Assembly: GCA_910579805.1 (NCBI GenBank)
Contig: CAJTWM010000023.1
Location: forward strand, 1 to 53,766
Direction of reading: 5' to 3'
DNA length: 53,766 bases
From: an uncultured Lachnospiraceae bacterium
Lineage (GTDB): Bacteria > Bacillota > Clostridia > Lachnospirales > Lachnospiraceae
Part shown: piece by piece, positions 18,143-27,381 of the stretch
How positions within the stretch are numbered: position 1 is the stretch's first letter
Layout of the letters: the number at the start of each line of letters is the position of its first letter
Notes under the pieces: generated by a model
What the model was told of the DNA's origin: nothing
Database searches by the model: none
The model's input: only the letters and a program-made list of their open reading frames with translations
Made by a program: the position numbers and the translations under genes

Positions 18143-18633
18143 TTTGAAAAATCTATTTTTGATTTTTTGCCGTTTTCTATTTGCACATAAGTGTAGATCT
18201 TGTCCGTTTCTACCGTATACCCTTCCCCCGTTTCCTTCAAATACGGAATCAGTTTCTCCTCTATCACCATCTTATCTATCTTAAAAGAGCTGATAATATG
18301 GATACGGCCTCCGGTTTTCAATACTCTCCTGCACTCTGTAAGGGCCTCGGGAATGACCGTATCAAGATGGGCAATGGCATTATACATCACTACGGTATCA
18401 AAAGTCTGTTCCCCGTATTTCATAGCGGTCACATCCATACGCTCAAACGTAAGATTTTCGCATTCCTTCACATCCTCCTTCAAACGAAACTCCACCAAAT
18501 CGATACAACAGACTTCTTTCGCAAGTTTACACGCACATACGGAAAACTCCGCCCTTCCGCAGGCAGCTTCCAACACCTTCCTGCCCTCAATATCCGCCTT
18601 TATTTTATCTACTGCTTTCTCTACCTGTAACAT
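18139..18633 (-). CDS. class I SAM-dependent methyltransferase
   Basis: 164 residues from the ATG at 18633, which has AAGGAG six bases upstream; a start 15 bases earlier would sit on that site. Motif I is VLEAACGRAEFSVCACKLA (SAM binding), the acidic end of strand two is CIDLVEF, and the post-motif reads FDTVVMYNAIAHL then ECRRVLKTGGRIHIIS, as in ubiquinone/menaquinone-type methyltransferases. It is short for the family and the substrate is unknown. It overlaps the end of the GH26 gene by 29 bases, so the two are translationally linked. Confidence 0.8.
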   Translation of the reverse strand: MLQVEKAVDKIKADIEGRKVLEAACGRAEFSVCACKLAKEVCCIDLVEFRLKEDVKECENLTFERMDVTAMKYGEQTFDTVVMYNAIAHLDTVIPEALTECRRVLKTGGRIHIISSFKIDKMVIEEKLIPYLKETGEGYTVETDKIYTYVQIENGKKSKIDFSN

Positions 18634-19618
18634 TACAATCTCCTTCATCCCGCTTCACAAAGCCCCCAATCCGCTCTTCCCCTATCGGATAAGTGACCGC
18701 GTACCCGCTGTTATAAATATTCCTCAATGCATTATAGCTGTTAAATTCCTCCGTCATGACAAATCCTTTGCTCCACACCATAAAATAGCACCATGGTACG
18801 CGGCTTTCAGATAACATTTCTATATCCGGAAGTATCCCGATCTCCGCCAGCGCCACAGGCTTTTTCGCCTCCGTAACGGAAATAAGCTCTTCATATTCTT
18901 TACGGTAATCCGTCTTTGTCCCTTTTTCCTCATATAGGTCGCGGGATAGAATGTCTACCACATCATCTCCCGGATAGCCTTCTTTTAATGGACAGTTCCA
19001 CACCCACAGCAGATTATCCAAATGACGGATATTTACAAAATACTCGAACTGCAGACGGTACAATTCTGCCGCTACGGCAGGCCCTTTCCTGCCCCACCAG
19101 AACCAGTCGCCCTCCGACTCATGGAAAGGCCTCCAAAGCACCGGAATATCTTCCTCGTAAAAAGGTTTCAGACAGCCCGCCATCACATCCAGATCATGAT
19201 AAAACGCCTGCCGTTCTTCGGTCCCTTCCATAAGCACCTTCTCGGGATCGAAGTCGGTTTTTATCGTATAAAAACTTTTATCTTCCCCGCCAAGGGGCGA
19301 AAACCAGTGCCATGTCAGCGTCACGATGCCGCCGCTGCGCCCAAACGCAAGCGCATGTTCCAGCGTATCTTTATTCTCGTCGATCTCTTTTCTGCAATGC
19401 TCGTCCCCTGTCTCATAGCGGATATTGGGCGAATAGGCCAACAGTTCAAATCCCCGGAGCGCCGGTTCTTTTCCCGTAATCTCCCTGATCTTTCCGATTT
19501 CTTCCATTGCCACTGTCTGCGTGTGCTGCCCCGTGATGATTTTTTGTCCGCCGATCCCGCTTAAGTACTGCAATAATCTCCTTGCACCCGGCGTTGCCTG
19601 TACGTTTACCGGTTCCAT
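18605..19618 (-). CDS. glycoside hydrolase family 26 beta-mannanase-like enzyme
   Basis: 337 residues from the ATG at 19618 with GGAGGAGG just upstream. GH26 hallmarks: acid/base Glu in WRPFHESEGDWFWWG, nucleophile Glu in VALAEIG, and the conserved GIVTLTWHWFSP and WVWNCP substrate-groove motifs. Family members cut beta-1,4-mannan or manno-oligosaccharides with retention. There is no signal peptide, so it most likely acts inside the cell on imported oligosaccharides. It follows an amidohydrolase gene by about 34 bases and overlaps the methyltransferase, but these neighbours do not suggest a mannan locus. Confidence 0.85.
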   Translation of the reverse strand: MEPVNVQATPGARRLLQYLSGIGGQKIITGQHTQTVAMEEIGKIREITGKEPALRGFELLAYSPNIRYETGDEHCRKEIDENKDTLEHALAFGRSGGIVTLTWHWFSPLGGEDKSFYTIKTDFDPEKVLMEGTEERQAFYHDLDVMAGCLKPFYEEDIPVLWRPFHESEGDWFWWGRKGPAVAAELYRLQFEYFVNIRHLDNLLWVWNCPLKEGYPGDDVVDILSRDLYEEKGTKTDYRKEYEELISVTEAKKPVALAEIGILPDIEMLSESRVPWCYFMVWSKGFVMTEEFNSYNALRNIYNSGYAVTYPIGEERIGGFVKRDEGDCNVTGRESSR

Positions 19619-19652
19619 ATTCCTCCTCCTTCTTACATAACACAAGCACACT

Positions 19653-20804
19653 CTAGTCTCCTTTTACAAATGCACCGTTGATCAATACATAGTTTACCTT
19701 CGTAGATACTTCAAATGGACTGCCGTCCGTGATTACGATATCCGCATCCTTTCCCACTTCCAAAGATCCTACCCTGTCTGCGATCCCTGCATGTTTCGCA
19801 GGATTAATGGTGATGGCCTGCAGGGCTGCAAACGGATCCATCCCCGCCTGTACGGCCAACCCCGCGCAAAGAGGCAGATATTCCTGCGGGATCACAGAAG
19901 AATCTGTAATAATGGATACCTGACAGCCCGCCGCCGCCAAAAGCCCGGGCGTAGTCCAGCTTTTATTGCGCAGTTCAAATTTCGACGCGCTTGTAAGAGA
20001 GGGGCCTATCGCTAAAGGTACGTTTTCTTTCGCAAGTTCCTCCACGATCAGATGCCCCTCCGTCACATGTTCCAACGTGATCTTCAGGTCAAATTCCTTG
20101 GCGATCCGCAATGCGGTAAAAATATCTTCCGTCGCATGGGCGTGGGCCTTCAGCGGAATCTCCCTTTTTAACACCGGTATCAGCGCCTCCAACTTGATGT
20201 CAAAAGCAGGTCTTTTGGAAAGATCCTCTCCCGCCGCTTCTTTTTTCTCCATATATTCCTTGGCCTTAAACAGGGTTTCCCTAAGAAGGGCCGCCGTCGT
20301 CATACGGCTGGAATCTTTCTTATCCCGATATACTCTTTTGGGATTTTCCCCGAAAGCGCATTTCATTGCCACACCGTCCCTCACGATCATGTCGTCCACT
20401 CGTTTTCCCGTTGTTTTTATCGTGGTAAACGTGCCTCCCAGCACATTGGCGCTGCCCGGTCCCACACAGACGCAGGTAACCCCCGCGTCTGCTGCCATTT
20501 TGAATGCCGGATCAAAAGGTTTGACGCCGTCGATCCCTCTCATCTGGGGGCTGATAATATCGTTGCCCTCATTATAATCCCTGCCCTCATAGCCGATCCC
20601 GTAACCGTCCAGTCCGATATGCCCGTGAGCTTCTACAAAGCCCGGATAGACAAAAAGCCCTTCCGCATCCAAGATCCTGACGTCTCCGGAAACATCCAGA
20701 TCTCTTCCAATTGCCCCGATCTTCCCGTTTTCCACTAAAATATCCGCCTTAAAAGGCTCTTTTCTTATGGCATCGTGTACCATACCGTTTTTTATACATA
20801 ACAT
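19653..20804 (-). CDS. amidohydrolase-superfamily metal-dependent hydrolase
   Basis: 383 residues with the urease/imidazolonepropionase-type barrel. The first metal site is HGH in GFVEAHGHIGLDG, further ligands are in KAHAHATEDI and TLEHVTEGH, and a catalytic Asp lies in SIITDSSV; the C-terminal NPAKHAGIADRVGSLEVGKDADIVI is the family closing motif. Probable hydrolysis of a cyclic amide or imide, substrate unknown. The start has ACAGGAGG upstream. No histidine-utilisation or pyrimidine genes flank it to narrow the role. Confidence 0.85.
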   Translation of the reverse strand: MLCIKNGMVHDAIRKEPFKADILVENGKIGAIGRDLDVSGDVRILDAEGLFVYPGFVEAHGHIGLDGYGIGYEGRDYNEGNDIISPQMRGIDGVKPFDPAFKMAADAGVTCVCVGPGSANVLGGTFTTIKTTGKRVDDMIVRDGVAMKCAFGENPKRVYRDKKDSSRMTTAALLRETLFKAKEYMEKKEAAGEDLSKRPAFDIKLEALIPVLKREIPLKAHAHATEDIFTALRIAKEFDLKITLEHVTEGHLIVEELAKENVPLAIGPSLTSASKFELRNKSWTTPGLLAAAGCQVSIITDSSVIPQEYLPLCAGLAVQAGMDPFAALQAITINPAKHAGIADRVGSLEVGKDADIVITDGSPFEVSTKVNYVLINGAFVKGD

Positions 20805-20860
20805 AATCCTAACCTCCTGTCCGTTATTCTACTATATCACGAAATGATCTGAAATCCTAT

Positions 20861-20893
20861 CAAAAAACCACCCGGTGTTTCATGCCGGGTGGT
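20861..20893 (-). terminator. intrinsic terminator of the CZB chemoreceptor gene
   Basis: Minus strand ACCACCCGG and CCGGGTGGT (20885-20893 and 20867-20875) form a 9-bp stem followed by TTTTTTG. It lies just after the stop codon at 20902. Confidence 0.9.
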
Positions 20894-20901
20894 CTGCCAC
20901 C

Positions 20902-22338
20902 TTATATGTCAAAAATCCGGATATTCTCATTTGTCAATATTCCGATGATCCGGATCAATTTTTGGAAGTCACCGTCAAGATCTTTTGCGCTGCTCTCCGC
21001 CCGCTCATAAATCTTTTGCAGTTCTTCCTTACGTCCGGCGCGGACGGCAGAAATCATTTCTGTTCCGTAAGAATGAAACCTTTTATGCTTTTCTCCAAGA
21101 CCATTCCAAATTTCCGCTACCTTGGAATTTAAAGGTTTAAAAGCATAATAAAAATGTCCCAGTCCGCATTTCGTATAATCTGTCTGCAACGCCATTAATT
21201 TCCCTGTCCGGGCTATGTTTTTTAAAGTATCCAGCCAATTATGGTGCGCGTTGATTGCGCTGTTTAAGCAGTTAAGAACTACCTGATTATCCAACATATA
21301 GAAAGCGTCCGCCGCCATATTTCCCATGATCTTCGTGGACTCATCCAACTGCTTTTCGATGATTTTGGAAGGTTCCACAAGCTCTGCAATGGCACGGCTG
21401 GAGAGCGCAAGGAAATCCGTATTTTCTTTTAAATTCTGGCATTCTTCGTTTACATACTGCATCTGTCCGTCCAGCTCGTTCATAGAACCGCTGATCTCCT
21501 TGCTGACAGTGGCAAGAGAGGAAACGGAATCTGCAATCTGATCGATTCCCGTACGGTTATTGCCGGTCAGTTTCCATACGTTTTGAATATTATCGTTTAT
21601 ACTTTCCAGTTTGGCTACGGTCGTATCTACGCTGTCAGAACTTTTTTTAGAGGCGTTTTGAATATTATCGATAAAAATTCCCATCCGTCCCGTCAAAGAT
21701 TTCGTTTCGTCTGCCAGACTCCTGATCTCGTCTGCAACCACGGCAAACCCTTTTCCGGCTTCTCCCGCACGCGCTGCTTCAATAGACGCGTTTAACGCCA
21801 GCAGGTTTGTCTGTGCGGAAATGGAATTGATCGCCTCAACGACTTCATTCATATTTTTAATAACATCCAGCAGCCCATAGATATCCTCTTTCATCTCCGT
21901 CGCCGTAGAAATCGCGGAAGACGATAATCCCGTAATCGAAGTAAGTTCATTTTCGCAATTATGTATATCTTCCATGATCCTTGCCGATCCGTCGGAAACT
22001 TCAATGATAGTCGAAGTCAGGCTCTCATGGGCCTTTGACACTTTGGACGCTATATCCGCCGTAGTTTGTGCCGTCTCGCTGATACGCCCTGATTGGGAAA
22101 TGATCGAAGTATTGATCTTTTCCACCTTCTCTATATTTGTTTCCAGCGTCAGATCCATCGCACTCATACGGATCACTGCGTCCATCGTTTTTGTTACGGC
22201 CTGCTCAAATTCTTTTCTCCCTTTCATCAGACGTTTGTGGATATTATTTAATTCCCCGTTGACCGGTTCATACTGCATATCGATAAGCTGGGATATCGAT
22301 CTGATGGCGATATTGGAAGACTTGGCATTTAATCTCAT
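20902..22338 (-). CDS. cytoplasmic methyl-accepting chemotaxis protein with C-terminal CZB domain
   Basis: 478 residues, no membrane helices. Residues about 100-330 form the antiparallel signalling hairpin; its tip reads INSISAQTNLLALNASIEAARAGEAGKGFAVVADEIR in overlapping motifs that bind CheA/CheW. The last 120 residues are a chemoreceptor zinc-binding (CZB) domain: a His in INAHHNWLD, the Cys/His pair in TKCGLGHFYY and a late His in EKHKRFHSYG. Known CZB receptors sense zinc or hypochlorous acid. The ATG at 22338 has AAAGGA upstream; a TTG six codons earlier overlaps that site. Own promoter and terminator, so monocistronic. No flagellar or che genes lie in the window. Confidence 0.92.
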   Translation of the reverse strand: MRLNAKSSNIAIRSISQLIDMQYEPVNGELNNIHKRLMKGRKEFEQAVTKTMDAVIRMSAMDLTLETNIEKVEKINTSIISQSGRISETAQTTADIASKVSKAHESLTSTIIEVSDGSARIMEDIHNCENELTSITGLSSSAISTATEMKEDIYGLLDVIKNMNEVVEAINSISAQTNLLALNASIEAARAGEAGKGFAVVADEIRSLADETKSLTGRMGIFIDNIQNASKKSSDSVDTTVAKLESINDNIQNVWKLTGNNRTGIDQIADSVSSLATVSKEISGSMNELDGQMQYVNEECQNLKENTDFLALSSRAIAELVEPSKIIEKQLDESTKIMGNMAADAFYMLDNQVVLNCLNSAINAHHNWLDTLKNIARTGKLMALQTDYTKCGLGHFYYAFKPLNSKVAEIWNGLGEKHKRFHSYGTEMISAVRAGRKEELQKIYERAESSAKDLDGDFQKLIRIIGILTNENIRIFDI

Positions 22339-22419
22339 GATAGAATCCTTTCTCAATGTAAGTACTACACATTCCTACCCTGATGCAGCACTACAAAACC
22401 ATAAAATATTCTTTCTTTC

Positions 22420-22447
22420 ATTCTAACATTTTTACCGCTTTTGTCAA
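22420..22447 (-). promoter_or_regulatory. sigma-A promoter for the CZB chemoreceptor
   Basis: Minus strand TTGACA (22442-22447), 16 bases, TAGAAT (22420-22425), giving a leader of about 75 bases. Confidence 0.65.
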
Positions 22448-22488
22448 CAATACCGCCAATCATTCCGTAGATCCCCAACATCCTTTTC

Positions 22489-23223
22489 TCATAGGTTCTC
22501 TTCCGAGCAATAATACGAAAAATACTTTTCCCGAAGCGGCTGGTAAGCGCCCCTTGGTGGATAGATCTTCTTTCCGTTGTCCATCTCCACTTCCTGTCTG
22601 CTTAAGCTTTCCACATGTACCAGATTGACGATATAGGCAACGCCGACCCTCACAAATTCCTGATAGCAGGAGAGTATGCCGAAAAGCTCCGTCATTGTGA
22701 TACGCAGCAGACGGTATCCTCCCCCTGCAAGATACAGACACTGCACTTTCCCCTGTGCTTCACAGTATATAATATCGTTCAATTCCACCCGCTGCAGTCT
22801 GCCGTCGATCCGCAGTAAAACATATTTCCTGCGCTCCGATTCTACTTTATCCAATACCTTTTCTAAAATAGGAAACAGTTCTTCTTCGGATACCGGCTTC
22901 ACCAAATATTGTATTGCATCCACCCGGAAAGCCTCCAGCGCATGCTCTTTTGAAAACGTAAGAAAAATGATCCTGCTCCGATTTCCCATATCCCTCAGTT
23001 CTCTCACTACTTCGGTCCCCTGCCTGTTTGGCATATAAATGTCCATTAAGATCAGGTCCGGCTCATAGTTTTCTTTTTTGACCCGTTCCAATAATTTCTC
23101 CGCCGCTTCAAAGCATTCTATCCTGAACTTTCCTTCCGTCCGCGTCTCTTCAAAGCGAAGCAGCATTTGCTTCCCTTTCTCCAACTCTTTTATCTCGTCG
23201 TCGCAGAGCGCTATCAAATACAT
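22489..23223 (-). CDS. LytTR-family response regulator (AgrA/ComE-like)
   Basis: 244 residues from the ATG at 23223 (AAAGG upstream). The receiver has CDDE, phospho-acceptor in LILMDIYMPNRQG, FLTFS and the Lys of YLVKPVSEEE. The C-terminal LytTR DNA-binding domain runs from about residue 135 (LRIDGRLQRVELNDIIYCEAQ, EFVRVGVAYIVNLVHVESL). Such regulators bind paired 9-bp repeats and control quorum sensing, bacteriocins or virulence. It lies 34 bases after the Agr-type kinase gene and forms a pair with it. No autoinducer peptide or AgrB-like gene is visible beside it. Confidence 0.88.
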   Translation of the reverse strand: MYLIALCDDEIKELEKGKQMLLRFEETRTEGKFRIECFEAAEKLLERVKKENYEPDLILMDIYMPNRQGTEVVRELRDMGNRSRIIFLTFSKEHALEAFRVDAIQYLVKPVSEEELFPILEKVLDKVESERRKYVLLRIDGRLQRVELNDIIYCEAQGKVQCLYLAGGGYRLLRITMTELFGILSCYQEFVRVGVAYIVNLVHVESLSRQEVEMDNGKKIYPPRGAYQPLREKYFSYYCSEENL

Positions 23224-23257
23224 ATACTGCACACCTTTCATTTTTCGTGGTCAGACT

Positions 23258-24595
23258 TTATTTTTCCGACTTTTTATTTTCTGCCTCTGCCATAGGAATA
23301 TTCATGATCAGACGAAAGACAAAGATACCGTGATCGTTTTTAAAATCATATTCCCCGTCATAATTTTCGGCGGTCTTAATAATGCTCAATACGCCGATAC
23401 CGCCTGTAAATTCCGGCTTCGGCTGCCCTTTCTTAAGTTCCGTTTCGATCCTGCATGTATTGCTGCAATAGATGACCAGCTTATTCTTTTTTCTTTTCAG
23501 CATAAGATGAATCAGGCATTCTCTTTCTTTTGTCTGCTTCCTTACCTCTATACAGCCGTAGATCGCATTTTCATAAGCGTTCGCCAGTATCGTGATCAGA
23601 TCGATATTAGGAATCGTCAGATTTCCGTCAAGTTCCACATCGAGCGTAACCTTGATCTGTTCTCTTCGTGCTTTCCGCGTATATGCCGAAAGAATATTAT
23701 TGACCGCCGTATTTTGACATATGGTTTCTCCCGCACTTTTATCCGTTTCTTTTTCATATTCTTCCAAGTACTGCAGCAATTCTTCTTTCTGCCCTCTTCG
23801 CGCATATTCCGCTATGACGGCGTTATGATGTCTGGCGTCATGTTTGATCCTTTTTCCAAACTGCACGGATTCCTCCAACAGTTCCATATTTCTTTCCAGC
23901 AGCCTTTGGTTCATCTTCATCAACTGATTCTCTTTCTCATATTCCTTTTCTTTTCCGATATGCAGATAGAGCCGGAAGATCAAAAGCTGCAAAACCCCGG
24001 TAAGAAAAAAATTCATTATAATCTGAAACAGCCGGTATGGCGTCTGATCATGAACATTGGGATTTAGAATAAATCCGATCCCGAATAGAATGCTGACCAA
24101 CATCACCGCTACGCTGAACCTGTCCAGTTCGTTTTCCACATAATATCCGAATCCCCTGATTACGCTTTTTATTTTTTTCTCAATGAAAAGCGCGATCAGG
24201 AAAATAAGTATAACGCGCGTAACAATATCCGCCCACAGGTTTCTGTCAAAGAAAATAATGGCGACTTCGATTCCTACGATCAAAAATACCGCTAACAAAT
24301 AAAAATTCAGCGTCAATTTATATATAGTCAAAAAAACGGAATCCTTGCTCATATAGAAAGCAAAACAACAAAAACATACATACATTGCAAAAGCCGAAAC
24401 CTTCACACAGCTTTCCCAGTTAACCACATACCAAAAGCCTGCAGCAGCAATTAGGACCACGCTAAAACAGGCATAACAAACCGCCGCTTTTTTTCTTTCA
24501 AGCCTCGGCTCACTCATAAGGGAAAATAGCAGAACCGTTCCTCCCAGACTTATGATATACCGAAGCACTGCGATTGCTGCAGAACCACCTAACAT
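23258..24595 (-). CDS. AgrC-like membrane histidine kinase (GHKL ATPase)
   Basis: 445 residues. The first 210 residues contain about six or seven hydrophobic helices, the sensor layout of AgrC-type peptide receptors. A coiled-coil stretch (KEKEYEKENQLMKMNQRLLERN, split here by helix breaks) leads to the phospho-acceptor in RIKHDARHHNAVI, then a GHKL-type ATPase with ILANAYENAI as N box and GGIGVLSI as G box. Partner of the adjacent LytTR regulator. The signal is unknown because no precursor peptide gene is seen; an orphan or non-peptide ligand is possible. Confidence 0.87.
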   Translation of the reverse strand: MLGGSAAIAVLRYIISLGGTVLLFSLMSEPRLERKKAAVCYACFSVVLIAAAGFWYVVNWESCVKVSAFAMYVCFCCFAFYMSKDSVFLTIYKLTLNFYLLAVFLIVGIEVAIIFFDRNLWADIVTRVILIFLIALFIEKKIKSVIRGFGYYVENELDRFSVAVMLVSILFGIGFILNPNVHDQTPYRLFQIIMNFFLTGVLQLLIFRLYLHIGKEKEYEKENQLMKMNQRLLERNMELLEESVQFGKRIKHDARHHNAVIAEYARRGQKEELLQYLEEYEKETDKSAGETICQNTAVNNILSAYTRKARREQIKVTLDVELDGNLTIPNIDLITILANAYENAIYGCIEVRKQTKERECLIHLMLKRKKNKLVIYCSNTCRIETELKKGQPKPEFTGGIGVLSIIKTAENYDGEYDFKNDHGIFVFRLIMNIPMAEAENKKSEK

Positions 24596-24688
24596 TTCAA
24601 ATCTCCTTTTTCTTTCCCGAGACGTGTTAAAAAAACATTCCTGTAATCCGCAGATCCGGCTTATTTGACAGTATGTTCTTTATTCCCG

Positions 24689-26392
24689 TCACGTCCGGTA
24701 ATTTTCCAGATCATGATTCATGACCGAAACCGTAGAAAGCGTCTCTTTTGTCACGGTTTCTATTTTCCGCATATCCGTATCGATAGAAGATAACAGCTCT
24801 GACGTTTTCACGATCTCCGCACTGTTCTCTTCGGACGCGGCGCCCGCCGACGCCATGGCCCCTTTTATACTTTCCAACGACCGGACATACTGCTGCGTTA
24901 TCGTTTGAAGCTGTTCCATGGAAACTTTGATGCTGTCGGACATATCCGTAAAGTTTTGGGAAGCGCTGCCAAATTCTTCATAATCCGCAATGATCTTTTC
25001 CTGTAGAAGAGAAAGCATCTTTTCCGCCAGACCGTCCAATCCTCCGATGGCTTCTACCACGTCTTTACTCATTGTCTGGATCTCGTTTGCCGCATCGTTT
25101 GTATGGCCTGCCAGCGTTCCTATTTCACCGGCCACAACGGCAAACCCTTTTCCCGCTTCTCCTGCCCTTGCCGCTTCGATAGAAGCGTTCAATGCCAAAA
25201 GATTAGTCTGCTCCGAAATATCCAGAATCGCATCCGACAGTTCCTTAATTTTAAGGACCGCATTCGCTTTTTCCTTTTCCCTCCTTAAATTCCGGGACAT
25301 CTCGTCTACATCTTTTTCAATCAGGGACGCTGAACGCTTTGCGGTATCGTTTAGTTGTTGTGAAGAGAGATTGATATCCCGCAAATGCACCGTATTTTCC
25401 GTAACAATGTCTGCAATATTCTGAATGTTATTATAAACAAGTTCCACCTGTTCTCCTGCAATGCCAACAGACGCCGCTATCTCCTCGGAAGACGCCACCA
25501 TAGACTGTATCGTATCGCTGATATGGGTAATACGGGACGCCGACGACGAGACATGGCTATTGATATTCTGCATTTTCGCTTCAATACTGCCGGTTCCGTT
25601 CTTGACCTCTTTCACCGTATTCCCCGTTTTTTGTAAAAGCTGGTTCAGACTGCCTCCAATCGCCTCCAATTCGTCTCCGGAAGAAATATCTAATACCTTT
25701 GTCAGATCCCCTTCCGAAGAGATCACCTCAAGCAGCTTATTATTCACTTTATTAAAATTTCTTTTCATCCGGGACGCCACCAGCATAGCCGCCGCCACCG
25801 CAGCTAATATCCCCCCTGCTACCGCGATCAGGATATTCCGGATCAAACTATTTAGGGAAGTCCGGATCGACGATGCCTCGTAGTCTATCGCTACGATCCC
25901 AAGCACTTTCCCCTCATGAAAAACAGGCGCATAACCACTGTAAAAAGTTCCCCATTCGTCCGTAAAAGATTCTTTGGTCACGGACGCCTTTCCCTCCATC
26001 GCTTCGAACATAGCCTCCTGCGCTTCATAATCTTCTGCATATTCTCCCGGATCTTCCGGATCCGTATCTACAACGAACTGAAAATATTCTTTATCTTTGG
26101 GCATGAGTGTGTAAACATAAGTTACGGAATCTCCCGACAGGAAAAAACTCAGGGAATCTTTTATTGTTAAAAGCGCTTCTTTGTCGCCTTCCATCGCTTT
26201 CGCAAACGTCTCCCCGTCCACATTTTCGGCTGCGATCACTGCGATCTCCCTAACGTCCCCCATGCTTTTCTGCCTTAAGAAACTTCCCATTGTAGAATAG
26301 GAAACACCTCCCACGATCAGGGACACCATAATGGCGGCTCCCAAAATAAAACCAAAGAGCTGTGCGGCAATACTAATCTTTCTGGTTTTCAT
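24689..26392 (-). CDS. transmembrane methyl-accepting chemotaxis protein (Cache-HAMP-MA)
   Basis: 567 residues. Membrane helices lie at about 10-32 and 185-205; between them is a single-Cache-like periplasm-side sensor (DSLSFFLSGDSVTYVYTLMP, YSGYAPVFHEGKVLGIVAIDY). Then follow a HAMP linker and a signalling domain whose tip reads LDISEQTNLLALNASIEAAR. Expected to sense an extracellular small molecule and control CheA. The tip is the same as in the CZB receptor, so both probably feed one chemotaxis array. A TGCTATAAT extended -10 lies at 26485-26493 upstream. Transcribed alone. Confidence 0.92.
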   Translation of the reverse strand: MKTRKISIAAQLFGFILGAAIMVSLIVGGVSYSTMGSFLRQKSMGDVREIAVIAAENVDGETFAKAMEGDKEALLTIKDSLSFFLSGDSVTYVYTLMPKDKEYFQFVVDTDPEDPGEYAEDYEAQEAMFEAMEGKASVTKESFTDEWGTFYSGYAPVFHEGKVLGIVAIDYEASSIRTSLNSLIRNILIAVAGGILAAVAAAMLVASRMKRNFNKVNNKLLEVISSEGDLTKVLDISSGDELEAIGGSLNQLLQKTGNTVKEVKNGTGSIEAKMQNINSHVSSSASRITHISDTIQSMVASSEEIAASVGIAGEQVELVYNNIQNIADIVTENTVHLRDINLSSQQLNDTAKRSASLIEKDVDEMSRNLRREKEKANAVLKIKELSDAILDISEQTNLLALNASIEAARAGEAGKGFAVVAGEIGTLAGHTNDAANEIQTMSKDVVEAIGGLDGLAEKMLSLLQEKIIADYEEFGSASQNFTDMSDSIKVSMEQLQTITQQYVRSLESIKGAMASAGAASEENSAEIVKTSELLSSIDTDMRKIETVTKETLSTVSVMNHDLENYRT

Positions 26393-26484
26393 AATTCTAT
26401 ATCCCCCTTAAATATTTTAATAAAAGCTGAAATGCAATATACTTTTATATTTTTCTATCAATAGTAACAAGTAACAATGCTTGT

Positions 26485-26510
26485 ATTATAGCAAGAATTA
26501 TTCTTATTTA
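26485..26510 (-). promoter_or_regulatory. probable promoter of the Cache chemoreceptor
   Basis: Minus strand extended -10 TGCTATAAT (26485-26493). No standard -35 is present; a TAAA lies 13 bases before that motif. Sigma-A with extended -10 is the simplest reading; a sigma-28-like promoter was considered but the -10 does not match well. Confidence 0.45.
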
Positions 26511-26561
26511 GGGTGGTTTGACATAATTTGCGTTTTTTCAGACATATTTTGCAAAACAGCA

Positions 26562-26600
26562 TAACAAAACAGAGCATATAGACATCCTCTATATGCTCTG
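26562..26600 (-). terminator. intrinsic terminator after pcp
   Basis: Perfect 12-bp stem CAGAGCATATAG / CTATATGCTCTG (arms 26589-26600 and 26570-26581), followed on the minus strand by TTTTGTTATG. It lies 29 bases after the pcp stop codon. Confidence 0.8.
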
Positions 26601-26628
26601 GTACACTGCGGTTATGCTATTGGCCGTG

Positions 26629-27225
26629 CTATTCTTCTATTGCCCTGATGGCGATCTCAAGCGCCTGCACGATCACATCAAGAGGCATACCTGAACGGTT
26701 TTTCTCCGCCTGCTGCGGCAGGGACGGAACGTGGATAAAACCGACGCGGGTTGCCGTTTCGTAATAATGATGCAGCAGTGTATAAAACAGGTCGTTACAC
26801 ACATAAGCCCCGGCGGAATAAGAAAGAGCGCAAGGTACTCCCGCTTTCTTTACTGCCTGTACGATCGCACGGCACGGCACGGATGAAAAATATGCGTTCT
26901 GCCCGTCGGCGATCACCGGTTCATCCTGCGGCTCGTTTCCTGCATTGTCGGCCATGGATGCGTCCCGAAGATTGATGGCCACGATCTCCGGCGTAACCGA
27001 ATCCCTCTTCCCCGCTTGTCCGATACTTAAAATAACATCCGGACAAAAGTCCCTTGCCGCTTCCAGCACCGTTTCCGCCGCCACTCCGAATACGGTAGGC
27101 GTCTGCAGCTTTAGCAATTCAAACCCGCCGATTACATCCGGCAGTCTTTTTACCGCCTCCCACGACGGATTGATCCTGTCTTTTCCAAAGGGTTCAAAGC
27201 CTGTAATCAGAAGTTTTTGTCTCAT
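26629..27225 (-). CDS. pcp: pyrrolidone-carboxylate peptidase
   Basis: 198 residues, full length for peptidase family C15. It removes N-terminal pyroglutamate from peptides in the cytoplasm. The catalytic triad is visible: E80 in TPEIVAINLRDA, C143 in SAGAYVCNDLFY and H165 in GFIHVPSLP. The start ITGFEPFG is the family signature. A single gene with its own terminator; no peptide-uptake genes are adjacent. Confidence 0.94.
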   Translation of the reverse strand: MRQKLLITGFEPFGKDRINPSWEAVKRLPDVIGGFELLKLQTPTVFGVAAETVLEAARDFCPDVILSIGQAGKRDSVTPEIVAINLRDASMADNAGNEPQDEPVIADGQNAYFSSVPCRAIVQAVKKAGVPCALSYSAGAYVCNDLFYTLLHHYYETATRVGFIHVPSLPQQAEKNRSGMPLDVIVQALEIAIRAIEE

Positions 27226-27381
27226 TGGTACTCCTTTTCTGCTACTTTAAAGCGCGCTTATCAGGAAAACGCCTGATGGAACATGTGTTTTCCTGATAAT
27301 ATTGATAATAATATTATAACACGGATCTCTGCTTTGAGCTACCTTATGCATGTTTGAAAAACTACTAAAAAATATCAGAAA

